Positions 34,131-47,475 of a DNA stretch of 64,000 bases are shown here, piece after piece. The DNA comes from Geosiphon pyriformis (lineage: Eukaryota > Glomeromycota > Glomeromycetes > Archaeosporales > Geosiphonaceae). Each line of letters opens with the position of its first letter. Positions within the stretch are counted from its first letter, which is position 1. A model generated the notes under the pieces. It worked only from the letters and a program-made list of their open reading frames with translations. It was not told the DNA's origin and did no database searches. Made by a program: the position numbers and the translations under genes. The DNA lies in contig JAAOMT010000061.1 of assembly GCA_016748015.1 (NCBI GenBank), positions 186,001 through 250,000 of the forward strand. The letters are read 5' to 3'.

Positions 34131-34407
34131 TAGTTACATAAAAATTTTTTTAAATACATAATTTTATGTAAAATCTATATTAAAAAAAAAATTTATGTAA
34201 TTTACCAAAAACTATATAACTAAAATAAATAAATATATTAATTACAAATAATATACCAATTTTTAATATATAATTCACAATTTTGCTTTGAATAATTATA
34301 TTAAATTATAATATAATACAACAAATAAATAAATAAATAAATATAATAATTTTCAACTTTTTAGTTTTAATTAATTTAATAGCTTTAATAGTATTTTTAA
34401 TTTAAAA
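34131..34407. other. A+T-rich spacer between LINEs B and C
   Basis: Very A+T-rich, with a short AAAT tandem run (AATAAATAAATAAATA at about 34324). No gene or element is recognised. Confidence 0.5.
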
Positions 34408-34429
34408 AAAACTCTGTCTTCTTAATTTT

Positions 34430-36519
34430 ATGATCATAATCAGAGCAAAGACTAAAAAAGCTGCACCTGATATCTGTCCTAAAATATCTAATAAAATTTC
34501 AACCAGAAAAGCTTTCTCTGTTGTAGAAGCAACTAGGCAAAATATTTTAGAAGCCTTTTCTTTACCCAATAATTGTGATAAGCTGCTTTTGGTAACCATT
34601 GAAGCAACTTCTTTATCTTTGGCTGGTTTTTCACCAGTCAAAGTTCCCTTAAAGAGACACACTTAGATTAGTCTCAGTATTGCCTTCACTCCTACTAAGA
34701 GCCCAAAAATGTTTAATAATAGACCAGTTAACAAACTGGTTTTCCCTTCCATGGCTTGTACATTTGGTGCTGCTAGCACCTCTTTTTCAAAAAAAATGGT
34801 CAAAAAGACCAAAAGTTCAGAAAAGTGGAGGCAGTTGCTTGCCTTTGCTATTGTTACACCGAATCCCTTTGTGATTTCCAATAAGATCTTAAATGAAATT
34901 TTTATAGCATCATTCAGCATATTGTTTAAGATAAGCCAAGATCAACCACTGGCTGTGTTGTCAAATATGGTGTCTTCTGGCAGATTATTGTCAGTTTTAG
35001 AAGCAAAGCAATTTCTTTCTATTGGGTCATCTGTTCTTGAGAACTGGACTAATCAAATAGAAACTGAATCTAGTTTCTGGTGCTACTTTTAATGGTGCTT
35101 GAAAAACTATTATTAGTTGTCAAAGATTTGCTGGGTAGATAATCTCTACTCTGGTACTTAGTGCTACTTTTAAGATCAAATTGGCTTATGTTAAGGCTGT
35201 TTTTCAATCAGTACATGGTTTTTTGGATGCAAAGTCAGTGTCAAAAGACAATGTAAAGCTGTTTTGTGTAGAGTTTGCTTCTTAAGTGTCTTTGGAAGCT
35301 ATATTTTTGGTTGAGCTTACAAGCTTTGTACATTTGGCCACCCTCAAAATTGCCAAATCCTTGGTAGTTCCTGAGTCTGACTCTCTTTCTGCTGCTATTG
35401 TGCTGCATAATGTGCCTTTGGGTGTGTTTGCTGCTGATATTAAGACAGTTCTTAGTGTTTTTGATGTAATTACTTGTGTTGTGCTGAAGTCTGCTGGCAT
35501 TTGGCAGTATGCTGTGATCTATTTTGAGAATTTGGTTGCTGTTACATCTGCTCTCAATCACTGGTTAGTTTTGGTGAACAAGGATAGTGTTTGGATTCTT
35601 CTCCTTGTGAATCAACAAGAAACAATTGTGTTTTGTAATAGGTTTAAGACCAAGTTGGTCAACCTTGCTCCTGGCTGTACTGTATTTGAAATTAGTAATA
35701 TAGTTTCTCAAGTTGGTGATCAGTTTTGTTTTATTCCTCAGTTTCCTGATTCTGGTTATGTTTGGCTTTTAAGCTGATTTGGATCTTGCTGTTGTTAAAA
35801 CTGGTACACTAAAAAAGTGTCATATCTAATAGGAAACTCCTGGTTGTCAGCATTGTTTTTAGTATTAAGAAATAGGCCACTTGGCCATAGACTATAAGAT
35901 TGCTCCACCTCCCCTTTCTAAGACTCCCAAGATGTTTAAGCCATATTTTATTGGTTTTTTGTCTTATGCAAAGACATCTGTTCTCCCTGTTTTTTCTGAA
36001 TTTCCTCTTTTGGTGGCTGTTGTTTCTCCTGTTGCTATTGTAGATCCTTTGGTGTTTTCTCAGTTGGCATCTCTGGAATCTGATTTGGCCAAGCTTTCTG
36101 TTTTGGTTGAATCTATTGTTAAGCCTGTTGGCTCTATGGTTAAAGTTTTTGAACAATTTGTTAATGGTAATCTGGTTTCAAGTTTTGCTTTTGGCCTCAG
36201 AGTTAACGAAGTTTTGGTTTACATAAGTATCTTTAGTAGAGCTGTTGGTAAGTTGGAGTGAGAAGTGGTCACTCTGAAAACTGAGTATGGTTTTGAGGAC
36301 ATTGATATGTTTGGTTTTCATGTAAGTTTGTCATCTTTTAATAATGATATGTTTTCTAATTTAATGTCTTTTTGGGAACATAAATCTGCTGTTATAAAGG
36401 CTGATGTCTTTAACACAGCTAAGTAGTTGGTTAGATTGGTTAATAATAGTGCTATATTATTTGAGATTGTTCAAAAAATGTTTTCTTTGGATAAGTTTTC
36501 TTCTGATGCATCAATGTAG
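34430..36519 (+). pseudogene. ORF1-like protein of LINE C
   Basis: Open pieces at 34430-34666, 34709-35092, 35286-35777 and 35881-36261 run in order. The middle shows two adjacent strand/helix modules (AAIVLHNVPLGVFAADIKTV... and ETIVFCNRFKTKLVNLAPGC) that look like tandem RRM-like folds. A knuckle near 35840-35880 reads FxYxEIGHLAIDY, a CCHC motif whose outer Cys are now Tyr. The 34667 TAG replaces a Trp codon by one G-to-A change. It ends at the TAG 36517-36519. The wording resembles a repeat-borne protein I associate with Gigaspora/Rhizophagus genomes. Confidence 0.65.
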
Positions 36520-36655
36520 TATAGCCTGAACTGGTTCAAGTAACTGGTTATATATAGTAAGTATATGAACCATATTTAGTCTTGAATCTCTTAGTTTGGT
36601 TCTAATTTCTAAATAATAGTTGGGCCATACTCATTAAACTTATAATAATAATAAA
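36520..36655 (+). repeat. 3' UTR and tail of LINE C
   Basis: Reads TATAGCCTGAACTGGTTCAA, then TTATAT...ATATGA, then TAGTTGGGCCATACTCATTA and (ATA)n. It matches the tails of LINEs A, B and D position by position. Confidence 0.85.
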
Positions 36656-37529
36656 AATTTAAAATATGAAAATGAAACTTTTAATTAAAACAATATAAAT
36701 ATTATTATTTAAAATTAAAATTAAATAATTTAAACTTAAACCAAAATACAAAAATCTTATAAAATCCTAAATTTAAATATAATAAATTTAATTTACTTAT
36801 ATTACAAAATAAAATTAAACAAAATTACTTTATGTTTTAATAAAATATTTTTAGTATATACAAAAATATAGTTTAAAAACTCAAAATTTTCATATTTTAA
36901 GCAAATAATATTTGTATAAAATCTATTATATAACTTTTTATATTAATAATAAACAATTTTTTATAAAATATTTTTATAAAATAAGTTTTTAATTTGACAA
37001 TTTTGGTATTAATAAAACTAAAACACTAATTTAAATATTATATAAAAATTGTTTTATCTTAATTTATATTATTAATTAAATTAACATTCAAAATTTTTTT
37101 AATAAATCTAATTTTTTATTTAATATAATTAAATATATTGTACAATTTATATATATAATATATAATAATATTAAAGATAATAGTACTATTATAATTATAA
37201 AAAAACAATTAAAAATTTTAAAATCAAAATATAATTTAATAAACAAACTTTACTAATTAAATAATTTATAATCTTATTTAATATATTAAAATAGTTTTTT
37301 ATTTTAAATCAAATTATTAATAATTTTTTGTTTTAAATTAATAAATTAATTTTTTTTCTTAATTTAATATTTATTTTTAAATTAAATTAATATTTTGACA
37401 AATAATAATTATAATTAAACTATTTATATATATAATATATAAATACTATAATAAAACATATTTTAAAACTAAAACAATAATTATGAATTTAATCAATTTA
37501 AAAAATATTGTATTATAAATTTTAATATT
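36656..37529. other. Extremely A+T-rich stretch
   Basis: Almost no C or G and no CpG by eye. No open frame or recognisable element; probably decayed transposon DNA. Confidence 0.5.
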
Positions 37530-39099
37530 AATTTTTTTTTATGAATATAGTTTAATTATTATTTAATATACAAAAACAAATTAAGTAGTTCAAATTAAAT
37601 ATAACTTATATACTTACTATATATAATTAATATTATCAATAGAATTTTAATTATTAATTAACATAAAATTATCCTTATAATTCTTATTATTAATTAGCAT
37701 ATATTATTATTATTTCAATTATTACTTATTAATTAATCAAATTATTAAATATTACTATTTAATTATAATTTGATTGGTATGATACACAAATACAATAATC
37801 AAATTATGCAGTACACTAAACTCTATAATATTCAAAAATTCACCAAAATTTGTAAAAGTTTGCAAAATAATTTAATAGTTTACCAAAATTGTTTATAGTT
37901 TGTAAAAATACCTTGTAGTTTATTAAAATTATAACAAAAAAAAATGCAAATTCAAAAACTAATATTATAACAAGTTATATAAAAGAAGAGTTTTTTTTTT
38001 GAAAAAATATATTTTACTTAAAATTATCTTATCTTTAGAATAATAATTTTATACAAAACAATAAAAACAAAATACTTTAAAAAACAAATTCATTTAATTA
38101 ATTGTATTTAAAATTCTTTGAACTTCAACTAATATTTTGAAATTAATTAATTACCAATTTCAGTAATCTGTTAATAACTTCAGATTTAAACAAAAAATAA
38201 TTTTCTTAATGCAATTTCATTTTTTTGTATTTTTTTTATTATATACACTAAAGTAGTCTATAAACAAAATTCCTGTAAAAAAGTTAACTTTTACAGCAAA
38301 ATAACTACATATTTTTAGTAAACTTTTAAACAAGCAATTCTTTTTTAGAATTGATTTTCACTGTAAAGTAATTATACAAGTAATTGATATAAAATTGGTT
38401 ATTCTATTCATAAGTCTAACAGTTTAAATAAAAGATAATTTGAAGATAAATTTAGTTAATAAAGATTTACAAACTTCCAGTAATTGTAAATTTATAGCAA
38501 ACAGACATTAACAGCATTAAGAAAAAAAGACCAAAAACCTTTGGTAACACCAACTATTTAAGTTAATTAAGATTATACTATATATTTATATTAATTCCAA
38601 ATTTATTATCAAAACTAAATAAAAAAAACATGTTTTGTGCAAACTAAAATTAACTGTAAAAAACTCGATAATACTAAGTAAACAAGTCACTTCTATTAAC
38701 AAAAAACCAGACAGACCACTGTGTATTTTAGCCAAAACTTTTATATTATCAATTAATCTATATTTTTTTATATCAACTTTGTATTTTAATTTAAAATTCT
38801 ACAACTTACTATAATGTCTCTTAATCAAACAATAAACAAAATTAGTTATTATTAGTGCAGTTTTTTTTTTGTTTTTAAATATTAAAGCTGTCTTATTAAT
38901 CTAATTCTTAAGAATAATTTTTTGCATAAAATTTTATAAATGTTTATATTTAATATTTCTAAAAAAAATACATAATATTAAAAATAACAATAAAGAACAA
39001 AATTTTATCAAAAATTTTTACAATTCAATATAATCCAACAAAATTTCAGAATGCACTGAAATATTTTTTAAACAAATAAAAATGTAATTAAACATTTCA

Positions 39100-39865
39100 A
39101 TATTACTATAAAACAAATATAAAACACTTGAGTAATTTTTATTGTAGTTTTTTTTTTACTGCAGTTAACAGTTTCCTATAAACTGTTTTTATTAAATATG
39201 TGTAAAAAGCAGTTAAAATTTTGTTAATAAACCCAAAACATATATAAAAGTTTGAATACCAGACCAAAGCAGTATAATATTAGTTAATATTTCAAATTAA
39301 TAAGTTTTATAAAATCCTATTTTCTAGACCTGCTTCTTATTGAGCATAATATATTGTTTGATAAATATTGTGAACAAAGTAGTAAGTATTGTTTAACATA
39401 ATCATATTATCAATTACTATGAATTTTTTATGAACACTAGTAGAAAAAATCAAATATAATTGTAGTATTTCATATGCTAAAACATTAACTTAGTCATTGT
39501 TAGCATTCTTTAAATGGTTTTTGATCTTTATTTATGTTACAGAAATGTCTTTTGATCTAATTAGATTAGTTATATACTGTTTTTTAATTTAGCATTTGCT
39601 CCAGAAATTAGGTATATAAAACTTGAACTTTAAAACATATATATTTATAGCAATTTGGCTGTCTATATACAGAACTACAGAACAAAAAGAAGAAATATAT
39701 TCTAATATCAAAACAATAGTCTGCAACTTTAATATTATTAATAATATTCAAAAACTTTGATACTTATATTTACTTTAACATTAGAAAAATAAGCTACTGT
39801 TTTATTTACTATTTTTACTGTACTTAAATCTTTTAATAAACCATTAGTATACATATTAATCTCTT
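39100..39865 (-). pseudogene. RNase H and C-terminal motif of LINE E ORF2
   Basis: Minus strand at about 39860 reads MYTNGLLKDLSTVKI for VYTDGSLSGLGTVNI, with the first Asp changed to Asn. Near 39110 VLYLFYSNIEMFNYIFIC matches VIYLFCGDVEISDHIFSC of LINE D with Cys and His lost. Confidence 0.55.
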
Positions 39866-40699
39866 TTCTTCATAGTTTATATAAACATTCTTAAATTTTT
39901 AAAAACTTTTTTGATCTAAAAAAATTTGAGCAGCCAAAATTAAGTATGTTTCTATCAAATTTAATAAAAAAATTGTTTATATAAATTAAAGCTTTTACAA
40001 ACTATGCCAGTACTAAACCTTTTGGACTTAATCTTTTTTAACAATAAAAAATTTTTCAATTTATAACCAAACTATGCTTATTCAATAACATATTATTAAA
40101 AACAATATTTAATCATTTCAAAAACCAAATTATCTTAAAGTAATAAAAGTTTTTCAGTATATTAGACATAAAAAAATAACCAAAAAAATAAAAAGCACTA
40201 GGTAATTTATTTGTCAAAGAAATCTTGTTGTCCAAAAAAATTATTCATAAAATTGACTTTTAACTTGACTGTAAATTATAATGAGTTTTTTGGCATTCAA
40301 TTTGCAACGTATAAATTCAAAACTTGGTATACAAATAAATAACCAAAAATTTTTATTGCATTAATAAACCTAATTAATAAAGCCACTTTGCCTTTTGTCT
40401 GTATCTGCTTAAATAATTTTGGTTTATACAAAGATGGATAATTCAAAGTTTTATTAAAAAAGTTTTTTAGCAAATTAGCCTTAAATTTAAGCCTTTTTTA
40501 ATTATAATATTCTACTTTTGACACACATTTTTAAACACCAAACTGAATTGTGTTTAATAACTAATTATAGACTACAAAACTGTTAAAATTAAGTAGAAAA
40601 ATTGCTTATTTGATAAAGTTTTTCTAAGCATTATGTTTGAAAAAAACCTAATATTTAAATGTATTTTGACAAAACTTGGCTTAAATATATTCTTTATAG

Positions 40700-41400
40700 A
40701 TAAAAAATTTTTCAGATATCTATGAAATTTTCTATATTTAACAATAAAAATTGGTTAATTATCAATATATAATAAAGCAACTACAATTTTTTGATTTATG
40801 AAAATTATAATTGTTTTGTTATTGTTAATATAAATATTATTAATCTTAAAAGACTGATTAGCCAGATTCAAAATGTATTGTGTTAAAGCTTAATTATTTT
40901 CTATCCAAATAGTGTTATTTACAAAAGTACTTACTGTAAAAAAAAAGTTTTTTTTTTACTGATTTCTACTTTGTTTGTCTTTGCCACAAAATTAATATTA
41001 ATTTAATATCTACATAAATGTTTCAGTCTCTTAATCTTACACAATAAGGAATCATAAAAATTTTTCCAAAGAAATAATAAAAAAACTTCACCTTAATCCA
41101 ACTTATTGTGTACTTTGTAATTATTTAAAAAACTAAAATTTGTTATTACTCTATTAATTTTGTTTTTGTATATATTACCAAATAATTTAATAAACTTGTC
41201 ACACATCTTAATACACTTCAAACTAATTTTTAAATAATACTATTCAACTAAATTATAAGCTTTATACATATTTTATAGAACCAACCAAAGTTTTTGGCTC
41301 TTTTTTAAAGCATTTTTTATAATTGAACCAATAACAAACATTAAAAATTAAATTAAAGTATTTTTTAATACTAAAAAATTATTACTATAAAGAATATTAA
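40700..41400 (-). pseudogene. Reverse transcriptase of LINE E ORF2
   Basis: No long open frame remains. STFVNNTIWIENN is readable at about 40930 and corresponds to STFVNDTIWVGSS in LINE D; both catalytic Asp positions read Asn. NIYINNNKTIIIFIN follows, as in the other copies. Confidence 0.6.
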
Positions 41401-41923
41401 ACTTATTATAAGCAAATAAAATATGATCTAATAAGATTTTGAATAAAATTTTCCTAATTGTTTTTATTAATACTATGAATTATGTGTTTGTTAAAATGTT
41501 ATTTCAATTATATAATTTGAAAATTATTAAAACTTATATCTTTTTTTAAAGAACTAAGACATTACTAAAAGTTAAATAAGTGTTTATTAAATTCAAAAGA
41601 CATTTTACTATTGTATTATTATAGTGTTTCTAAAGTTTATTAGTTATGTCAGAAAAATCAGCAGCTTTGTCATTAAACAGATTACCAATTACCATAATTA
41701 AATCTTCTATGTTGATTGTGCTTATTACACCAGAAAAGACATCTTTACTTATATATACTAAGAGTATATATTAACAAGTCTATAATTCAAACAGAGTTAA
41801 AAAAATCTTATACTTTCTTATTTAATCTTCTATAATCTTGTTTATTCTAAGCTTTATCTTATTTGGCTTCAAAACCAATTTTTTTCCAATTACTAAATAA
41901 TTCAAAACTATTTTTTAAAACAG

Positions 41924-42889
41924 CTATTTCAAAACATTTTTAATTATGCTACTCTTATTAGAACTGAAGTTTTCTATGTACTTTTTGATTATATTTCTAA
42001 TAGATGTATTTTTAATTGCCTCAAACTCATAGTACTTGAACTTACAGTAACTTTTTTTAATTATTAACAAATATTTGGTCACATTTACAGAACTTGTATT
42101 ATTATAAACTAAGCTGTTAATTTCAAAAGCTCTTATTTTATCAACAGATAACCACTTTCTAATAAAATAATCAAATTCCAATTTATTGCTTAAACTTAGT
42201 ATCTTAGTCATTTTAAATACCAATAATTCTAATTTGTAAAACTTAAAAAACTGTTTATTTTTTGAACAATCAAATTTACTGTACCAATATTTAAAGAATA
42301 CTTTATTAGTTATATTTACTATTACTTTATTTAAGATCTCCCATATTGTATTTAAGTTTTGAAAATTTTTAGCATTTGTAAACTTGTACTGTATTATCAA
42401 TAGTTTAGAAGAAGAATATTTCTTAAAACTTATTTATTTGACATTATTTACATCTTTTGTTTTAAACTTTTAATGATTTTTATTAGTCTGTTTGCAAGTA
42501 TTATTTAGATAAATATTTAACAGACTTTCTAAATCAACCAAAATTGAAACTGTTTTGTAATTAGTGTCAAAAAAATTGAAAACAAAACCAATTTCACAAT
42601 TTACAACAATTGACAATAAACTTTTATTCAAAAAAATATAATCAATAATTTTTTTAATCTCTTTAAAATTACACCAAGTAGGATTTTTAGCCAAAAAATA
42701 ATTAAAAAAATTTACTAAACTTATATTCAAGCCTTTTTTAAGATTTGTACACTTTTTGAAATTATTTTTATTGAAGTTACCACTTAAGATTGCAAATAAA
42801 CTAAAGCTAGTTGTCTTAAAAATAAAAAAGTTGACATTAAAAACTTGTTTAAACTTAGTTCCAATTGACATTCCAATATATAAATTCAA
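41924..42889 (-). pseudogene. Endonuclease and following linker of LINE E ORF2
   Basis: 42889-42470 carries LFAILSGNFNKNNFKKC (for VILGGDFNED) and FNFFDTNYKTVSIL (for DFFDTDHRTVSVS); both Asp and His of the D-x-H site have changed. 42400-41924 matches the linker before the reverse transcriptase (TIWEILNKVIVNITNKVF for AMWNIVHKIMILSVNGTF). Confidence 0.7.
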
Positions 42890-43446
42890 AACTATAACTG
42901 ATAATTTATTCTTAAACAGAAGATGAATTAAAATTACTTAATTAAAAATTTTTTTACTTTTGTAACATGATAAGCCAAAATATTATCAATAATAATAGTC
43001 ATATTAACACTAAGATATTTATTTTCCAAATTAAATGTAAAAATTCAAACTTCATTAAATCTGTTTATTATTTATGGCTTAGACTTTAATTTTGTTTTTA
43101 TTACAATAGATATTATGTTTTTAGAATTCATATGTCATTAAAAAATGTTTTCTTGCTTGGCTAAATTGTTTATACTTCTAATATTTCACATAGCAATTTT
43201 TTAAATAAAACTTGTTATTGAGAAAAATAAAAGTTTACACCCAAATTAATATTCTTTATTTTGGCCAAAAAGCCCAAAATCATATCTGACAAATTGTTTA
43301 TCTTATTTTCTAACTTATAAATAATTAATAACTCAAAAAATACTGCTTTTACAATAGTTTTACTACTAATAATCACATCTAAACTTTTACTTATTATTAT
43401 AATTCTGTAATAAAAAAGTCATTAATAGCTAATATTCAAGACTAAA

Positions 43447-45010
43447 CTAAAAAACTATTGGTTTAAGTGTTTTTAATTTTTTAGCCAGCTTATCAATCTG
43501 TTTTGTAAGACTAACAAAACTGTGTTCAAGAGCAGCAAATCTATTATTTACTTCCATTAAAACCAGCAAAAAAAATTTATTATTCAAAAATAAATTAACA
43601 ATTACAAAAACTGATAACATTACATAAAAAGAGTTATTATTAACAACTTGCACTTATGTTTTATTACCAAAAAAGACTGGTAAAACAATTAAGGCTTGCT
43701 TTTTTTTATAAATATTAATTAATCAAACACAATTCTAAAAAGTAATCAATTTTTTACCACAACTACCAAAATTTTTACCAAATATATATACAGTAAAAAT
43801 ATGACCAAATTGTTTGTATTGAACACAAACAATTAAAAACAAATCAGTTCAACACAAATTTATATTCTTAAAAATTGGAACAGAATTAATAGCAGTTTTT
43901 TTTAATGTTTTATTAGCAAAACAAATAATTACATATTTGTTATGTTTATATGTATTTAAATTATAACCAATAAAGCAAGTTTTTTTATTATATAATGTCA
44001 ACAAATCAGAAAAATCATGAACAGTAATATTAACTAATAAAGTATACAATAAAATTTAATACTAATCTTTAAATACTTATATATATTTATTATTTACAGC
44101 TTTAGTTACATATACAGAATTATTTTTCATAAGAATTAATTACTTGGTCATAACCAAATTAGCAATATTAACTGTTTTAAATTTAATCAAAGCTTTTTGT
44201 TAAAGACTAATAAGTTGTATTTTAATTAATAAAATCTTATTAAACTTAGAAAAAACAGATTTTACAGTCAATTTAAGAAGATCAACTGGAATTTTTTTAA
44301 TAATTATTTTCTATTCTGTATAATTGTTTACTTTTTTAACATTATTATTAACCAAAATTTTTTTATAAATTGTTATATTCTTAGTTTTTTTCAAACTTAA
44401 TTCTGATATAAAGAATAATTTAATAATTTTTAAAATTTTAAAAAAATAGATATCTCTTCCAAAACCATTAACACAATAAAAAAATTTTTTTAAATTAATT
44501 AATTTATTTTTAAAAATTTTGTTAAACACTACAGAAAGTTTAATATTCAATATAAAAGATTTAACTAAATTAAAACTTTATTTTTTTAAGACATGTAATC
44601 TGATCAATAAAAATTGCTTGGAGCCATTAAACTTAAAAAACAAAAGCACTAAAATATTGTTATTATTACTTAAATATTAAAGGAAAGAATTATTAATGAT
44701 TAATCTAATATATATGTTTATATATAAGTCTTTTATAATATAATATTATCTATATTCTTATTAACTATTAAAATATCTGAATTTGTATAACTGATTTTCT
44801 TAAAAAAACTATTTTTTATATTTAACAGATTACTAATACTACTTGTTTTACTATTAACTTTATTTTCTCAAAACATTACAGATTTCTTATTAAAATCTTT
44901 AATATCTTTCAAATTTAAAAAACCAGTAGATAAATTAATTATACTACTATCAATATCTGGGTTTTTTGGTTTTTTATAAAATGCACCACAAAAATAAACA
45001 TTTTTCACAT
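43447..45010 (-). pseudogene. ORF1 of LINE E
   Basis: 44049-43849 reads MYTLLVNITVHDFSDLLTLY, matching MLYTLPVSTSAHDLSDLLML in LINE D. 44550-44311 matches the LINE D segment FYKIDGFGEASTPSKFL (here FYCVNGFGRDIYFFKIL). The RRM-like block IIIKKIPVDLLKLTVKSV is also visible. Many TAG/TAA stops and Cys-to-Tyr changes. Confidence 0.7.
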
Positions 45011-45049
45011 GTTTTTTTTTGGTGCTTAAATAGTGTTATCTGATAGAAA

Positions 45050-46322
45050 TTAACAAAAATCAAAAATAATAATATTATAATATATTAATTAATTATTAAA
45101 TAACAGTATAAACAGAACAAATTAATAAATAAAATTAAAAAACATAATATGCACATAATAGTGTGCAAAATGTATACAAATGCATCCAATTTAATATGAT
45201 CACAAACAAGTGAACCAAAAAACACTTATAGTTAAACAGAAGATCCAATAACTTAACAATTCTTTACTAATCAATTAGGATAAACATAATTATATATAAC
45301 TTAAAATATGTATATATATAATAACTTTCTAACTAAAAAAAAAACAAACAAAAAGAAAGAATAATAAAGAACAAAAAGTCAATTAAATAAAATAAAAATA
45401 AAAAAAAGGTAGAAAGATTAGATTATAATTACAAAAAAAGCTAAAAAATGTATCTTCCAAGCTTTGTATTATCTACTAATACTGATATTAATAAAGTTAA
45501 AGATCTTTTTTCTTTATAATTTAATCTCCATTAACAACTAAAAAAACTACTATTTTCTTTTCTACTATTGCTTTTCTGTTAAAAAAAACAACAGTAGAAA
45601 TATTTAATATGTCAACAAAAACATAAATAAAGCTCAAGCTTAACAAAATTGAAAACACATTAAAAAAATATTAAATACATAAAATTACCTAAAAAATATT
45701 TGTAATACTTTGGCCAAAATTAATGACCAACTTAAAAATTTGAAATAAGCTCTTTATATTTTTGGAAAAATAATTTTTAATTAAAATTATTTTATGAATA
45801 TTAATTTTTGTTGAATTCTACTTTTTATTTTTAATTTTCTTTGAATTTATTAAAAATAAAATACTGCTTTACTATAAACAAAAAAATACAAATATTTGAT
45901 ATTAGCATAAGATAAAAAAAGTATTTTTATAAAAGTCTTAAGAAAAGACATAATTGGAAGTATAGATATATAACAAAAATTCTCCTTAAAAAACTAGCAT
46001 AATAGCAGTTATTAACAGCAATTTTGACAAAAACATTATGCTATATACCAAATCTAATAACAAAGACACTTATCAGAAAAAATTATTTAATATTTGCTAG
46101 AAAATTAAGAAAACTTATTATATTAACTTTTAGATCTTTAAATAAAAGAATAATAATAATATATTAAATAAGAATTCAGCATAAATCAAAAACAATACTA
46201 ATTAAAACTAATATACTTATTTTTATGTCAAAATTAGATAATTTACTATATTATTATTTGATTTAAAAGGCCATAAAAATTAATTATAATATAATCACTA
46301 AAATAAAAAAAAACATTTATAA
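45050..46322 (+). repeat. Long direct repeat, copy 1 (about 1.27 kb)
   Basis: Aligns over its full length with 62112-63395; by eye roughly four bases in five are identical. Shared landmarks include AATAATATTATAATATATTA at the start, TATATATAACTTAAAATATG, ATGTCAACAAAAACAT, AATTTTTGTTGAATTCTACT and ACCAAATCTAATAA. No intact open frame. LINE E ends just left of it. What the repeat is remains open: old LTRs of another element or a dispersed transposon. Confidence 0.8.
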
Positions 46323-46619
46323 TATTTGATATTTACTTTAAGATTTAATTTTAATCTATTTAAGCCACCTAAATTTTAACAATAATTAATTGTATAAATT
46401 AGCAAATTAAAGTAACAAAACCAGTAACAACTATTAATTCTTTTAGCCAAAATCCATATTACTAATTTCAAAAAAGATTGGGATTACTTAATAATTATTT
46501 TTTAGCTGAATTAATTTTTAATTACTATGTATATTATTGTTACTTATAAAAAAGTACAAAAGAAATAGTAAGAAAAACAGATAAAAAAATAGACCAATAA
46601 AAGAATAGTATTAAACATG
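46323..46619. other. A+T-rich link between direct repeat and Gypsy-2 LTR
   Basis: No feature is recognised in this stretch. Confidence 0.4.
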
Positions 46620-47475
46620 TGAGCACATTGTTAATAAATTATAGCATATTGCTCAGCAATATGAGTAATATCAATAGATTAGAGTACATCACTTAGCAAT
46701 GTAAGTATTACTTATGAAATTATAGCAAATTCCTTATAAATATGTGAGATCTTATAGAATATCAATTATGTATATATAGTAAAAGTATTAAAAACAGAAA
46801 AAACAGAACACACAGTTAGAATTTCTAGTTAAAAAACACAGTTAAAAGCAGTCCAAAATTCATATTACATATTAATAAATTATTAATTACCACTTGAATT
46901 CATGTTATTATCACTTGATTAAAGAATATTAAATTATTTTCACTTTATTAATACTCCATATTGATAGAATTTAATACTTAACCATACTAAAACAATAGTT
47001 CTTAATTATGGCTATTAATAAAATACTAAATTTTTATTTTTTATTTTTATTTTTTTATTTTTTATTTTTTTTATTTTGTTTTGTTGATTTTTTAACTAAT
47101 TAAAAAGATTAAAATGCAAAGTATTAACATTAAAAAAAAGACTGATAAAAGACTTAGGAATAAGAGTAAACATTCAGAATTAAGGAATAGCTTATCAGGA
47201 AACCAGCCATCAAGCTAAAAAAAAAATTAATAAAAAAAAATATTTTAAAAAGTTACAGACAACAACACATATTAACTCAAAATTTAAAGAAGAAACTAAA
47301 AACATTACAACAGAATATCAATATTGAATCTCTGTTTATTATATAAAAGATTCAACCAAAACCTTCAGACACCAAAACCTTCAAATATCACCAATCATAT
47401 TACTTATTAAGCACCAAGTTATGGGTTTGTTATTTGTATTAACACTTCAAATAATCACCTGTAATATTATTAAAT
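46620..47475 (+). repeat. 5' LTR of Gypsy-2
   Basis: Collinear with the Gypsy-1 LTR read on minus: CAATTATGTATATATAG, ACTTAACCAT...CAATAG.TCTT, the long T-rich tract at 47030-47080, ACCTTCAGACACCAAAACCT, GCACCAAGTTA and AATAATCACCTGTAA just before the interior. The left boundary is approximate and the primer-binding site is unreadable. Confidence 0.7.

Larger units (their letters stand above)
34408..36655 (+). mobile_element. LINE C: ORF1-type element without ORF2, sharing the LINE 3' tail
   Basis: About 2.25 kb. One long decayed ORF1-like reading frame is followed directly by the shared LINE 3' UTR ending in (ATA)n. No endonuclease, reverse transcriptase or RNase H is present. A possible 9-bp direct repeat AATTTAAAA flanks it (34399-34407 and 36656-36664), weak because of base composition. 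ORF1 is of a different type from LINEs B and D. Confidence 0.65.
37530..45035 (-). mobile_element. LINE E, minus strand, ancient and heavily decayed
   Basis: ORF1, endonuclease, reverse transcriptase, RNase H and C-terminal motif can be followed in order from about 45010 down to 39100. The 3' tail lies at 37650-37535, where the plus strand reads ATACTTACTATATATAA, the reverse complement of the LINE C tail. The ORF1 start region resembles LINE D (GAFYKKPKNP for GAFYKKPKKP). It is about 0.6 kb longer than LINE D, so the 3' part (37.6-38.4 kb) may hold an extra insertion; a loosely repeated motif of the form GTTTACCAAAATTGTTTATAG occurs at 37830-37920. Confidence 0.75.

Noticed and set aside
44680-46330. 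AATAAT/TTAAT runs as a possible CRISPR-like or satellite array
   Set aside because: No regular unit with spacers; the runs are low-complexity A+T-rich decay.
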